DNA from: an uncultured Oscillibacter sp.
Lineage (GTDB): Bacteria; Bacillota; Clostridia; Oscillospirales; Oscillospiraceae
Assembly: GCA_910578935.1 (NCBI GenBank)
Contig: CAJTSM010000001.1
Location: 118,028 to 182,027, forward strand
DNA: 64,000 nt
Direction: 5' to 3'
Each line of letters opens with the position of its first letter. Position 1 is the first letter of the stretch. The position numbers were made by a program, and so were the translations under genes. Under the pieces are notes generated by a model that saw only the letters and a program-made list of their open reading frames with translations, did not search any database and was not told where the DNA came from. This document shows, piece after piece, positions 49,058 to 57,378 of this stretch.

Positions 49058-50793
49058 AGGCTCCAATCCTCCTCCAGCTTTGATGTATCGAATGGGTGCT
49101 GCGCCCTGTAGGCCAGCCAGGCCGCCACGGCGATGACCCAGGCCACCGTGACGTCGATGCGTCCGACGCTCCGGTCCTTCATGGGCTTCATATTCTCGTT
49201 CCCGTCTACCGCGCAGCGAACATTCCCGAAGCACCACCGGGCGCAGGTGTTGTGAACATGGAGCATCTCCCGTCCCCGCAGCATCCGCTCGATCTCCTTC
49301 ATGGCCGGGCTCATGCCCACCATGGTCTGGGGGATGGAAATGACCCGGACGCCCGCGTCCTGGAGCTGGGGCGTCAGGGTGTCCGCCAGATGGGCGTCGA
49401 CGCCGAGATACAAAAGCTCGTATTGCTCCTTTGCCTCCAGCACCGCCTCCACCATATCCCGGAAGTCCACCATGTCTCCGGCGCACAGGCTCAGGAACCC
49501 GGCCCGCTCCCAGTCCCGGAAGGGCATACCGTCCGCCTTCTCCGCCTCCAGCACCGTCTGCCGGGGCTTCCAGGCCCGGAACAGCGCCACCGCCGTCTCC
49601 AGGCCCGGCTGGGGCGGGAATACCAGTACAAAGGCCGTCAGGTCCGTGGTCTTGGACAGGTCCAGTCCGCCGAAGCACCGCTTGCCCGTCAGGTGTTCCT
49701 TGATCCACGCCTCCCGTTCCGCCTTGGCGGAGGGCCCGGCCTGGGTCTTGTCGTACAGCGTCAGGGGGAGCCAGCCCACGTCCTTGGTGGAGATCCATTG
49801 GTTCAGCCGCAGCCAGCGGAACGCCCGCTCCGCCGCCTCGCTCTGCATCGCCGCCCTGGCCGCCGCCCGGAACTTCCGGGCCTTCAGCGTCACGCCGTAG
49901 GAGGGGTTGCAGGCTTTCCAGAGTTCTTCGTCGTAGATGTCCAGGTCCTTGATTTTATCCGGGTCGTCCCCGGTGAGGACGGACACGCCGTACATCACCG
50001 GCAGCCATTCCGGATCGTCGGCGTCCTGGGGCCGTTCCGGCTTCCCCTGGCGCCAGGCCAGAATCCTCCGGCATTTCTCGTGAACCTCCCAGCCGACGGA
50101 GGCCCGGTCCGGATCGTCTCCGGCCGTGGTCAGCACCAGGACCGTCTGCTGCCGCCTGGCGGCGTCGGAGCCGGTGGTCAGCACCTCCCAGCGGGCCCGG
50201 CCCTTCTTGCCCTTCCAGGCGTGGAGCTCGTCGCAGAGGATGGCGGAGAAGGAGGGACCGTGCTTGTTCTCCACGTCCCCGGAGTAGACCTTCATCACGC
50301 CGCCGAAGCGGGTGCGGATCTCCCGCACGCTGTCCCGGCACCACGCCAGGGGCTTGTGGGCGGGCTCCGACAGGGCGGTGTTCTCCACCATGTACTTGGC
50401 GCACTTGTAGATAATATCCGCGTTTTCCTTGTCCACGGCGAAGATGCCCACATTGGGGAGGGCCTCGCCGTCCGCCAGAAGATGGTACAGGCCCAGGCCG
50501 GCGGCAAATTCGCTCTTGCCGTTCTTCTTCGGAATCTCGTTGTACAAGAACCGCCGGTACCGGACCCAGCTTCCGTCATCGTCCCGGACCTGGACGCCGT
50601 AGAACTCCCGGACAATCTGTTCTTGCCAAGGGAGGAGTTCAAAGGGGCGGCCTGCCCACTCGTTCTGGCCGAACACCAGCAGACCGAAGAAGCGGAACAC
50701 CCGGTCCGCAGATTCCTGGCTGTACCGGAGCTCCGCCCCGTCGTCCGGGACGGGCACATGGATGAACGGCGTCAGCCAGACGGCTTCAGGCAT
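49054..50793 (-). CDS. Phage terminase large subunit
   Basis: A 579-residue packaging motor of the Terminase_1 type. The ATPase carries NEIPKKNGKSEF (variant Walker A, near residue 88) and ILCDELHAW (Walker B, near 180). The nuclease domain has CFGGLDLSKTTDLTAF (metal aspartate near 375) and later YLGVDAHLAD. The length is standard. It overlaps the small subunit by 8 bp. Confidence 0.93.
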   Translation of the reverse strand: MPEAVWLTPFIHVPVPDDGAELRYSQESADRVFRFFGLLVFGQNEWAGRPFELLPWQEQIVREFYGVQVRDDDGSWVRYRRFLYNEIPKKNGKSEFAAGLGLYHLLADGEALPNVGIFAVDKENADIIYKCAKYMVENTALSEPAHKPLAWCRDSVREIRTRFGGVMKVYSGDVENKHGPSFSAILCDELHAWKGKKGRARWEVLTTGSDAARRQQTVLVLTTAGDDPDRASVGWEVHEKCRRILAWRQGKPERPQDADDPEWLPVMYGVSVLTGDDPDKIKDLDIYDEELWKACNPSYGVTLKARKFRAAARAAMQSEAAERAFRWLRLNQWISTKDVGWLPLTLYDKTQAGPSAKAEREAWIKEHLTGKRCFGGLDLSKTTDLTAFVLVFPPQPGLETAVALFRAWKPRQTVLEAEKADGMPFRDWERAGFLSLCAGDMVDFRDMVEAVLEAKEQYELLYLGVDAHLADTLTPQLQDAGVRVISIPQTMVGMSPAMKEIERMLRGREMLHVHNTCARWCFGNVRCAVDGNENMKPMKDRSVGRIDVTVAWVIAVAAWLAYRAQHPFDTSKLEEDWSL

Positions 50794-51274
50794 AGCGGTC
50801 CCCCGCCTGGATCAGCTGGAGGAAGGGGTTATCGTCCTCCGTTTTCTGCCGGGCGCTTTCCGGCGCCACCAACCGGCAGCGGCTGGTGACGGTGAGGCCC
50901 ATGTCGTTGGCGCAGCTCCGGGCCTGCTTGAAGTAGCGCTCCTGGATACGGCCCCACGCCTCCGCCTGTTCTTGGTCCCGCTGCGCCAGGGCCTTTTCCG
51001 CTTCGGCGGTAGCGGTCACCCACTGATGCTGCGCCACCAGGTACCGGCCCAAGGTGTCCGCGTCCAGGGCCGTGTAAAGCCCGGCGGCGATCAGCCGCTT
51101 GCCCAGGGCCCGGAAGTCCTTCTTCATCTCCTCCGGGAACCACTTGGGGGGCTTGGCCGTCCTGGCGGGCTCCACGCGGGCCTCCCGGCTCCGGCGCTCC
51201 GCCTCCTCGGCGCGGCTCAGGTGCTTGCGGCCCGTGGCTTTCAGCAGGTCCGTTGGCTGTCTCGGTCCCGGCAT
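50786..51274 (-). CDS. Phage terminase small subunit, P27 family
   Basis: A 162-residue DNA-recognition subunit of the P27 family: PGPRQPTDLLKATGRKH at the start, PKWFPEEMKKDFRALGKRL and LDADTLGRYLVAQHQW in the core. It binds the packaging site and loads the large subunit. The ATG at 51274 follows GAGAGGAGTGAG. Confidence 0.9.
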   Translation of the reverse strand: MPGPRQPTDLLKATGRKHLSRAEEAERRSREARVEPARTAKPPKWFPEEMKKDFRALGKRLIAAGLYTALDADTLGRYLVAQHQWVTATAEAEKALAQRDQEQAEAWGRIQERYFKQARSCANDMGLTVTSRCRLVAPESARQKTEDDNPFLQLIQAGDRYA

Positions 51275-51305
51275 ATTTCTCACTCCTCTCAGGAAAGCCC
51301 GTTTT

Positions 51306-51917
51306 TTACGGCTCGAACGTGTGGCCGCAATGCGGGCAGCACACGGTACGCTTTGCCGGCGGGGGCTCCCCGTCCGGCGCTTCGGTCTCTCCGGCGGCTC
51401 CCTGGCCCGGCGCAGCGCGGGTGTAGGAGTCCACGTGGATCTCCCGGAGGGCTCTTTTGTCAAAGCCGATGACGCTGGTATCGAAGTGCAGCGCCTCCAG
51501 GCCTGCCATTTCCATCTTCAGCGTCTCCGGGTCCCAGGCCCCGGTCTCACTGAGCCGGTTGTCCACCAGGATATACGCCTTGCGCTGGGCTTCGGTGAGG
51601 CTGCTGATCAGGACGCAGGGGACCTCCGTCATTCCCTCCGCCCGCGCCGCCTCCACCCGGCCGTGCCCGGCGATGATGTTGTTGTCAAAGTCGATCAGCA
51701 CCGGCGTCACGAAGCCGAACTCCCGCAGGCTGGCCCGTATCTGGGCGATCTGCTTCTTGCTGTGGACCCTGGCGTTGTTCGGGTAGGGGATCAGTTCTTC
51801 GATGGGCAGCGTCAGCAGCTGCTCCGCCGCCACCCGTACCGTCTGGTCATCCTGGGTGGGGGCTGCGCTTACGCCGCCCTTGCCGGCTGTCCCGCCGGCC
51901 GATTTTTTCGCGCTCAT
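51306..51917 (-). CDS. ParB-like nuclease-domain protein with zinc knuckle
   Basis: A 203-residue protein. The ParB/sulfiredoxin N-domain is clear: PNNARVHSKKQIAQIRASL, FGFVTPVLID and NNIIAGHGRVEAA. A C-terminal CCPHCGHTF is a zinc knuckle. Such proteins occur next to phage terminases and methylases; the role may be DNA nicking or cofactor to packaging. It is distinct from the large ParB-like protein at 54991. Confidence 0.82.
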   Translation of the reverse strand: MSAKKSAGGTAGKGGVSAAPTQDDQTVRVAAEQLLTLPIEELIPYPNNARVHSKKQIAQIRASLREFGFVTPVLIDFDNNIIAGHGRVEAARAEGMTEVPCVLISSLTEAQRKAYILVDNRLSETGAWDPETLKMEMAGLEALHFDTSVIGFDKRALREIHVDSYTRAAPGQGAAGETEAPDGEPPPAKRTVCCPHCGHTFEP

Positions 51918-52118
51918 TCGTCGTCCTTTCCGCCGCTCAGGCGGCTTTGACCTCCCTGAAATCCCGCCGTGGGGAGAAAACCCCACACGGAGGAGGCCCC
52001 GCGGTATTGCGCCGCCCGGCCAAAACTTTCTTGACCGGGGGGGGGGAGGGGTGCAGGGAATCCCGGCGCACAGGCACGCGGGATGCCCATGCGCCCAAAG
52101 CTGGGCCGGGTTCCGGCT

Positions 52119-52493
52119 TCAGCGGCGCCGTTTTTCCCTTCGGTTTTGCCACAGTTCCCGCGCCGTTTTGCGGCTGTGGCACGAGTGGCAGAGGCTTTCC
52201 AGGTTCCCAGGGTCCGTGAACAGGGCCCAGTCCCCCTTGTGGTCCCGGATGTGGTCCACGTCCGTGGCCCGCCGCCGTGCGCCCCGCCGGGCGCACTCCC
52301 GGCAGAAGGGCTCCGCCAACAGTTGGTCCCCCCGCAGGCGCTTCCAGTCCTCCGTCCCGTACATCCAGCGCCACGCCTGGGCCTCCGCGCTCCGCCGGTC
52401 CTGCTTTGGCGGCTGGTGGGCGGCGCAGTAGCCGCCGGAAACCAGGACGCCGCACCCGGGATGGCGGCAGGGCCGGAGCGGTTTCATTGCCAT
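52119..52493 (-). CDS. Phage HNH endonuclease
   Basis: A 124-residue HNH nuclease: two N-terminal zinc-binding cysteine pairs (CRHPGC, CRECARRG), then DVDHIRDHKGD and NLESLCHSCHSRKT. HNH proteins beside the terminase help cut concatemers during packaging in HK97-like phages. The 201 bp between it and the ParB-like gene hold no gene and include a run of 10 G; a cos or pac site could lie here. Confidence 0.88.
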   Translation of the reverse strand: MAMKPLRPCRHPGCGVLVSGGYCAAHQPPKQDRRSAEAQAWRWMYGTEDWKRLRGDQLLAEPFCRECARRGARRRATDVDHIRDHKGDWALFTDPGNLESLCHSCHSRKTARELWQNRREKRRR

Positions 52494-52553
52494 GGGCTAT
52501 CACCTCCACGCAAAACAAAAGCCCACGCCGACAGCCACCTCCGCAGAGGGGGA

Positions 52554-52754
52554 CTATCGGCGCGGGCAATCCAAGCAGCACTGGCCATTTGTGATATTCA
52601 CGACATGCGTCGCCTTGCACCGGTGGCACCAAAGCTCCAGCCGCCGGGCTTCTGTTTCCGGGCTGATGTGCTGGTTGGTGCGGTGTCGGCAGATCGGACA
52701 CACGACATATCCGTTCTTTACAGCTAGTTTAGCAGGTTTCGCTGCGCTTTGCAA
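52554..52754 (-). CDS. Small zinc-finger phage protein
   Basis: A 66-residue protein with three cysteine pairs (CPICRHR, CHRCKATH, CCLDC), resembling the Com-like or DksA-like zinc-binding fold of small phage regulators. The TTG start at 52754 is supported by GGAGG 9 bp upstream. Confidence 0.6.
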   Translation of the reverse strand: MQSAAKPAKLAVKNGYVVCPICRHRTNQHISPETEARRLELWCHRCKATHVVNITNGQCCLDCPRR

Positions 52755-52822
52755 TGGGCTCGCCTCCTGTTTTTGTAAAACGTGTCAGATGTTCAACTAC
52801 ATTCCAAGATAGAATCATTGAT

Positions 52823-53554
52823 TTAAAATAAAAGTCCCGTTTTCTGCTCGATGTACCAGGCGTAATAATAGGCTCCAAATTCGTTCCTTATGTCGTTTCT
52901 TCCAGATATTGACACATTGTCTGGAATCTCGATCACGCCGGATTCATCCTTCCACCGTTCCGGCGGCGGCAGCTGGGCGTTCAGGGTCCGGCTGCAGTTC
53001 CACAGCTTCGCCCCGATGGGCAGGATCAGGCCGTCCGTGGCCTCCTTGTTGAAGTACTTGGCCGTCCGCCGGTAGCTGTCATGAGGACCACGGAGCAGGG
53101 GCTCGTCGTCTACATTGCCGTACTTCCAGAGATGACGGATCAATGCCGGGGGGAAATCCCCGTAGCGGAGGACGATGTGGAGGTGATAGCGGTGGTCCCC
53201 GTGGCGTCCCTCCACCAGGTAGATGTAATCAAAGGGCCCTCCCTTCCACCGCCGGAGCCGGGCGAGGAAGGCCCGCCAGACCTTGCGCACGTCCTGGAAC
53301 TTTTCCGGCAGGTGTTCCTGGTCGAAGCTCAGGTCGTACCGGGTACCTTCGAAGCGGAACAGGGCCAGCCGGAACTCCAGCCGGTCCACCCGGGTCCGGC
53401 AGACGGAGGAGTCCCTGGGCGGGCGGAGGATTTTGTTTTTCTCCGCCCGCTCATAGAGGCTGTCATTGGCGCTGAACCTGGGCCGCAGCGCCCGGCACTC
53501 TTTCACCAAAGGCCCCGCCCTCTGCCTAGTGCAATACCACAGAGGCCCGCTCAC
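52823..53554 (-). CDS. HUH endonuclease-like rolling-circle Rep protein
   Basis: A 243-residue protein. The central YLVEGRHGDHRYHLHIVLRYG holds an HxH (HLH) metal motif of HUH nucleases, and YRRTAKYFNKEA about 65 residues later is a candidate tyrosine/lysine motif for DNA cleavage. Rolling-circle replication-associated proteins of this type occur in Firmicutes phages and plasmids. It could nick an origin. The GTG at 53554 follows GGAGG by 8 bp and overlaps the upstream stop (GTGA). Activity is inferred. Confidence 0.68.
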   Translation of the reverse strand: MSGPLWYCTRQRAGPLVKECRALRPRFSANDSLYERAEKNKILRPPRDSSVCRTRVDRLEFRLALFRFEGTRYDLSFDQEHLPEKFQDVRKVWRAFLARLRRWKGGPFDYIYLVEGRHGDHRYHLHIVLRYGDFPPALIRHLWKYGNVDDEPLLRGPHDSYRRTAKYFNKEATDGLILPIGAKLWNCSRTLNAQLPPPERWKDESGVIEIPDNVSISGRNDIRNEFGAYYYAWYIEQKTGLLF

Positions 53555-53712
53555 GTCTTCTGCCTCCTGCCCTCCTGGCCGCACCGGTCCGGGTCATTCC
53601 GGCAGGCCGCAAGATACGGGGGGCGGCGCGGGCAGTCCGCACAGCAAAGGTCTTCCTTCAGCTCGGCGCGGCGGAACCGGAAACGGTGCCGGCCCTCATG
53701 GGTCTTATTCAT
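53551..53712 (-). CDS. Small Cys-rich protein, paralogue 1
   Basis: A 53-residue basic protein with five cysteines (DLCCADCPRRPPYLAACRND and a later RCGQEG). It shares the CCADC and CRN/CLND...RCG pattern with the 55-residue protein at 54042, so they are paralogues. It may bind zinc. It overlaps the Rep-like gene by 4 bp. Confidence 0.6.
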   Translation of the reverse strand: MNKTHEGRHRFRFRRAELKEDLCCADCPRRPPYLAACRNDPDRCGQEGRRQKT

Positions 53713-53733
53713 TGCCTGACATCTTCCTTTCTA

Positions 53734-54045
53734 TTACGGGCCCTTATCCTCAGGTCCGCCCGTCGTATCGTTATGATAAACCAGATCGATCCCGGCCTCT
53801 TCCCTCAGCGCGGCCTGGAGGTCCTGGATGGTGATGTACCCGTTCCGGATACTGTCGGCATACTCGTTCATCGCGTTCAGGACCCGGCGCAGCCGGGTAG
53901 GGCCGAAGCCCTCTTTGTCCCGCAGGGCGCTGAAGAAGATGACAAACGCCTCTATAATTCCCTGACTTTTCGCCTCCGCCTTGAGCTTCAGCAGGTCCGC
54001 GTAACTCGCCGGGCGGCGGGGCGGCGGCCGTCTGTTACCCTTCAT
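53734..54045 (-). CDS. Small helical phage protein of unknown function
   Basis: A 103-residue helical protein (SYADLLKLKAEAKSQGI, RLRRVLNAMNEYADSI, ITIQDLQAALREEAG). I do not recognise the family. The ATG overlaps the stop of the Cys-rich gene upstream (ATGA), so it belongs to the early operon. Confidence 0.62.
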   Translation of the reverse strand: MKGNRRPPPRRPASYADLLKLKAEAKSQGIIEAFVIFFSALRDKEGFGPTRLRRVLNAMNEYADSIRNGYITIQDLQAALREEAGIDLVYHNDTTGGPEDKGP

Positions 54046-54209
54046 GGCTTCGGCCTCCGATCTTCCAGCCCGCACCGGGCCGGGTCGTTGAGACAGGGAT
54101 TCCGGCAGCGGTTCCGCTTCCGCTCCATGCAGTCGGCACAGCAGTAGCGGTCGCCGCGCTTGTCGCAGTGGAAACGGGAACACATCCGGAGCGCTTTCTT
54201 CTTAGCCAT
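54042..54209 (-). CDS. Small Cys-rich protein, paralogue 2
   Basis: A 55-residue basic protein with eight cysteines (MCSRFHC, YCCADCMERKRNRC, NPCLND, RCGLED). The CCADC motif and following CxxDPxRCG pattern are shared with the 53-residue protein at 53551. Probable zinc binding. The start overlaps the end of the frameshifted gene upstream. Confidence 0.6.
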   Translation of the reverse strand: MAKKKALRMCSRFHCDKRGDRYCCADCMERKRNRCRNPCLNDPARCGLEDRRPKP

Positions 54210-54793
54210 GGTCAATTTCCTCCTTCAGCTTGGCGGCCTGTCCCATATCCTTCAGCAGCTCTCCGGCGTATTCGTAGATTCGCTCCGCACCCTCCAGGTC
54301 CGGGGCCCGCAGAGCGAAGGCGTGGCCGTCCAGCTCCACCGACAGCTCCACGGGTCCCTTCATGGCCGGGAATGCCAGAGACCGGGCGGAGGGGAGACGG
54401 GCGGGGGGGGGGGGGTGCCGCTTTTAGTTCAGGGGTTTCCAGATGAGGAGAGCACATCTCCCGATTTGCTGGAAGTCCCAGGCTCCGCCGCCAATTAGCC
54501 ACCGCCGACGCCGTAGTACCGACTTTCCCCGCGATCCCGGCGTCGGACAGCTTCTGGTCGTACAGGGCCTTGGCTTTGTCCGTGTCCCACTCCCTTCGTT
54601 TCATAAAAGCGCTTCCTTTCTTCGTCAGATTCGCCGCTTTCCGCACGGTACAGCCTTCTCCGGGCGGACAGGGGCGGCGGTGACCGGCGATCTGGAGATA
54701 ATCGCAGCACCACACCCCGGAGAGCAGGACGGCGTAGGCGCAGCCTTTACAGCTCACTACGCACAATCCTCGATTCTTCTCGCTTACTTTCAT
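54202..54793 (-). pseudogene. Early phage gene split by a C13 homopolymer frameshift
   Basis: The first part (from 54793) has a Cys-rich N-terminus (CKGCAYAVLLSGVWCC) and then a helix-turn-helix-like segment (REWDTDKAKALYDQK, VGTTASAVANWRRSLGLPA). It reaches a run of 13 C (54403-54415). After it the original frame becomes low-complexity, while the neighbouring frame gives a protein-like sequence (VELSVELDGHAFALRA, ERIYEYAGELLKDMG) that ends at 54202, overlapping the next gene. The second part has no ribosome binding site, so both halves were probably one protein. The shift may be real, phase-variable or a sequencing error. An alternative start at 54604 exists. Confidence 0.6.
54403..54415. 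repeat. Homopolymer of 13 G (C on the coding strand)
   Basis: A run of 13 identical bases inside a coding region. Such tracts slip during replication and can switch a gene on and off. Confidence 0.85.
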
Positions 54794-54802
54794 ACCACCG
54801 CC

Positions 54803-54994
54803 TTAACCCCGGTATCCGTGGCCTGGAAGCGCATCCATCTCCCAGAGTTGCTCCATGGTCAGCGGGTCGTTTTTCGCCACTTGGAGTAGCTTCGTTCCGT
54901 CCGTTGCAAAGCAAATGTCCTCGTAGAGCTTCAGCCGCTCCCGCAGTTTCGGTTTGCTCATCTTGAAGATGCTATTTGAATCCGCCCGTTTCAT
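54803..54994 (-). CDS. Small phage protein of unknown function
   Basis: A 63-residue charged protein (KPKLRERLKLYEDICFATDG, DPLTMEQLWEMDALP). The ATG at 54994 overlaps the ParB-like gene stop by 4 bp, so it is made from the same operon. No family recognised. Confidence 0.6.
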   Translation of the reverse strand: MKRADSNSIFKMSKPKLRERLKLYEDICFATDGTKLLQVAKNDPLTMEQLWEMDALPGHGYRG

Positions 54995-56589
54995 GCGCTC
55001 CAACCTCCTCCACTCCCCTCCTTGTCCCCTCCATTTGTGTCCAACTTGGACACATCGCCGTCCACCGGCGGCAGTGCCATCCAGCGGACGCACTCCGCGT
55101 CAATTTTAGCTCCGCTCTTTCCCATCAAAAATACTTTCCCATCGAAACAGCAGGCCTTACGGAAAACCCTTCCGCCTGCCTGGAAATCCGCCACCACATC
55201 GCAAGGCTCCCGGGGGAATGTCCCGCCGGGCATCCAGCCGCAGATTACCAGCTGTCCCGCGGCCTCTTCCGGCGGGGCCGTACGCCGCCAGGCAGGGGCT
55301 TCCCCGTCCGCGCCGCCGGGAGCCTCTGTCCGGCCCAGCAAATAATCTGTGGTGACGCCCAAAAAGTCCGCCGTTGCCACCAGCTTCCTGGCTTCACTAA
55401 GGGAGAATCCATACATGCCGAAGGGAAGTATGCCTCCGCGTTTAATATTTTGAAGGGATTCTCGCTCCAGCCACTCTTTTTCATTCTCATCGGAGTAATA
55501 AGTTTCCGTCGCCTTAAAAAGTTCCCTAACCGATTTCCCAGCCGCGGTCCTGGCGGCGGCTTCCCGCTCCCAGAAAGCGGAAATGGCCTCCACCTCCGGC
55601 CGGTCCCGCTCCTGCCTGGCCAGCTTTTCCTGCCGGTTCTGAGCCGTCCTGTCCGCTCGGAGTTTTTTTACCTTTTTCTCCAATAAAGGGCACGCGCTTT
55701 TGCAGGACGCCAGCTTTTCGCACTGATCACAGCAGACCCGGCCGCAGGGGCTATAGGCATTTTCCCTGTTGAACATCTTTTCCAACAGAACAGGCTGGTG
55801 GCCGCAGGGAGGCCCGCCCGCCCTGAGGCGGCAGCTGCGCTCCAGAACCGGCTTAATCTTTTCAAGTATATTGGCAATCTGCCACTCCGTAAGCGCGCCC
55901 CGCCGCCCGGCGTCTGAATACTTCCACACCAGCCGCTGCACACCGGCGGGCTGCCGGGCCAGCTCGTAAGCGGGGGCCTCCTTGAGGCGGCCGTCCCTGT
56001 ACTGCCGGGCCGCCTCCGGGATGAGCTTCTCCCGGATGACCTTCAGCCGAGCCAGCTTGGACTTGCTGACCCGGCACGCCTCCGCCACATGGTCCCGCAT
56101 CCGGCCGGGAAACTCCATACCCTCCTCCTTCAGCCGGTACAGCAGCTCCTCCACCCGCTCCGCCTGAAGGGACAGCTCTGCGGAGGAGAGAACCCGGGTG
56201 CCGCTGTTGGCATAAATAAGCCGCAGCTCTTGGAGGGCAGCGGACGCCGCCGGGGCCTCCCGAATGCAGGGGACCTCTCGGAGGTCCGTCCGGCCCTCGT
56301 CCACCAGCTTTTGAAGCGCCGCCCGCCGCCGGTGACCGGAGACGATGATGAACCGGCCCTCCGTCTCCGGGTTCTCCCGCACCCGGAGGGGCTGCTGGAG
56401 CCCTACCAGCTCGATGCTGGCCGCCAGTTCCTCCAGACCGCTGAGACTGTAAAAATTCCTCAGGTCCCCGCTGATCTTGTCCAGGGATATGTACTCGATC
56501 TGCTCCCTGCCAGATGTGTCCAAGTTGGACACATCTCCGCCGGGCCCTTTCAGTTGCTCTTTCAAAACGTCTCCCAGGCTGTAACCCAT
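54991..56589 (-). CDS. Large ParB-like partition/DNA-binding protein with extra C-terminal parts
   Basis: A 532-residue protein. Residues 25-110 are the ParB N-domain (FYSLSGLEELAASIELVGLQ, FIIVSGHRRRAALQKL), followed by a KorB/HTH-like helical region to about 250, a cysteine cluster (CGRVCCDQC, CKSACP), and a C-terminal segment SLSEARKLVATADFLGVTTD ending YLLGRTEAP that matches the end of XRE regulators in this prophage. The ATG at 56589 has GGGAGG 7 bp upstream. Copies of the dispersed palindrome encode VS[NK]LDT near both ends. It follows parA with a 16-bp overlap if read from an upstream TTG, and should work with it in segregation. Confidence 0.82.
   Translation of the reverse strand: MGYSLGDVLKEQLKGPGGDVSNLDTSGREQIEYISLDKISGDLRNFYSLSGLEELAASIELVGLQQPLRVRENPETEGRFIIVSGHRRRAALQKLVDEGRTDLREVPCIREAPAASAALQELRLIYANSGTRVLSSAELSLQAERVEELLYRLKEEGMEFPGRMRDHVAEACRVSKSKLARLKVIREKLIPEAARQYRDGRLKEAPAYELARQPAGVQRLVWKYSDAGRRGALTEWQIANILEKIKPVLERSCRLRAGGPPCGHQPVLLEKMFNRENAYSPCGRVCCDQCEKLASCKSACPLLEKKVKKLRADRTAQNRQEKLARQERDRPEVEAISAFWEREAAARTAAGKSVRELFKATETYYSDENEKEWLERESLQNIKRGGILPFGMYGFSLSEARKLVATADFLGVTTDYLLGRTEAPGGADGEAPAWRRTAPPEEAAGQLVICGWMPGGTFPREPCDVVADFQAGGRVFRKACCFDGKVFLMGKSGAKIDAECVRWMALPPVDGDVSKLDTNGGDKEGSGGGWSA
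55036..55054. repeat. Dispersed palindrome, copy C
   Basis: A 19-bp perfect palindrome TGTGTCCAA-C-TTGGACACA near the 3' end of the parB-like gene, read as VSKLDT. Confidence 0.85.
56512..56536. repeat. Dispersed palindrome, copy D (longest)
   Basis: A 25-bp perfect palindrome with 12-bp arms AGATGTGTCCAA around a central G, near the 5' end of the parB-like gene, read as DVSNLDTS. Confidence 0.88.
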
Positions 56590-56603
56590 ACTCTCGCCTC
56601 CCT

Positions 56604-57356
56604 TCAAAACAATTCCAGATACTCCTGCACAAAGGCCCGGTAGTCCTTAGACGCCCCGCAATGGGGGCTGAATGTCAAAATGCTCTCCCGGGCGGCAATG
56701 CTCCTGGGCACCGGCGGGCTCATGCGGATCCGGGTTCGGAACACCGGCAGGCCGGATTCCTCCGCCAGCAACCGGTGAATCTCCCGCTCCCCGTCGGTCC
56801 GCTGGAACTGGGTCCCTAAAACGCCCGCCACCCGCAGCCGGGGGTTGACGCTCCTCATGGAGTCCACCTGCCGCGCCAGCTCCGCCATGCCGGCGGTAGA
56901 GAACACGTCTAGCCGGATCGGAATGATGACCTCATCCGCTGCCAGCAGCGACGCCTGGGACGCAAGGCCCAGGGACGGCGGCAGGTCGATGATGAGGAAG
57001 TCCACGCTGTCCTCCGCCAGGACCATCCGCAGGCTGTCGATTTCCGTCACCCTGGCGCCGCTGCCCGGCAGGTCCGCCCTGGCCAGCTCCATCCCGGAGG
57101 GGATAAGATTCAGCCTCGTTTCCACCAAGGTCACGAAGTCCGGCCAGTACCCGGCCCCCTCCGTCAGCAAGGTCCAGGTGTTGCCGAACCCGCTGGTATC
57201 TGTTATGCCAAAGTATTGGGACAGGTTCCCCTGCTGGTCGGCATCGATCAGCAGGACCTGTTTGTCATGCTCCGCCGAAAGGCACCGGGCCATGGTAGCC
57301 GCCGTGACGGTCTTCGCCGTCCCGCCCTTCAGGTTCAGTATCGCAATGGTTTTCAT
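56604..57356 (-). CDS. parA: ParA-family partition ATPase
   Basis: A 250-residue ATPase. The deviant Walker A is LKGGTAKTV (residues 9-17), followed by LLIDADQQGN and FLIIDLPPSLG. No N-terminal DNA-binding domain, as in small ParA/Soj proteins. It drives segregation of plasmids or chromosomes with a ParB partner, encoded immediately downstream. The ATG at 57356 is preceded by GAAAGG. Its presence suggests that the phage DNA is sometimes maintained as a free replicon. Confidence 0.92.
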   Translation of the reverse strand: MKTIAILNLKGGTAKTVTAATMARCLSAEHDKQVLLIDADQQGNLSQYFGITDTSGFGNTWTLLTEGAGYWPDFVTLVETRLNLIPSGMELARADLPGSGARVTEIDSLRMVLAEDSVDFLIIDLPPSLGLASQASLLAADEVIIPIRLDVFSTAGMAELARQVDSMRSVNPRLRVAGVLGTQFQRTDGEREIHRLLAEESGLPVFRTRIRMSPPVPRSIAARESILTFSPHCGASKDYRAFVQEYLELF

Positions 57357-57378
57357 GGTTTTCAATCCTTTCAAACTT

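Noticed and set aside
49096..50889. Plus-strand open frame of 597 codons
   Set aside because: Antisense to the terminase large subunit, no ribosome binding site and low-complexity composition.
52025..52036. Run of 10 G between the HNH and ParB-like genes as a phase-variation tract
   Set aside because: It lies outside any supported coding region; a role in packaging cannot be shown from sequence alone.
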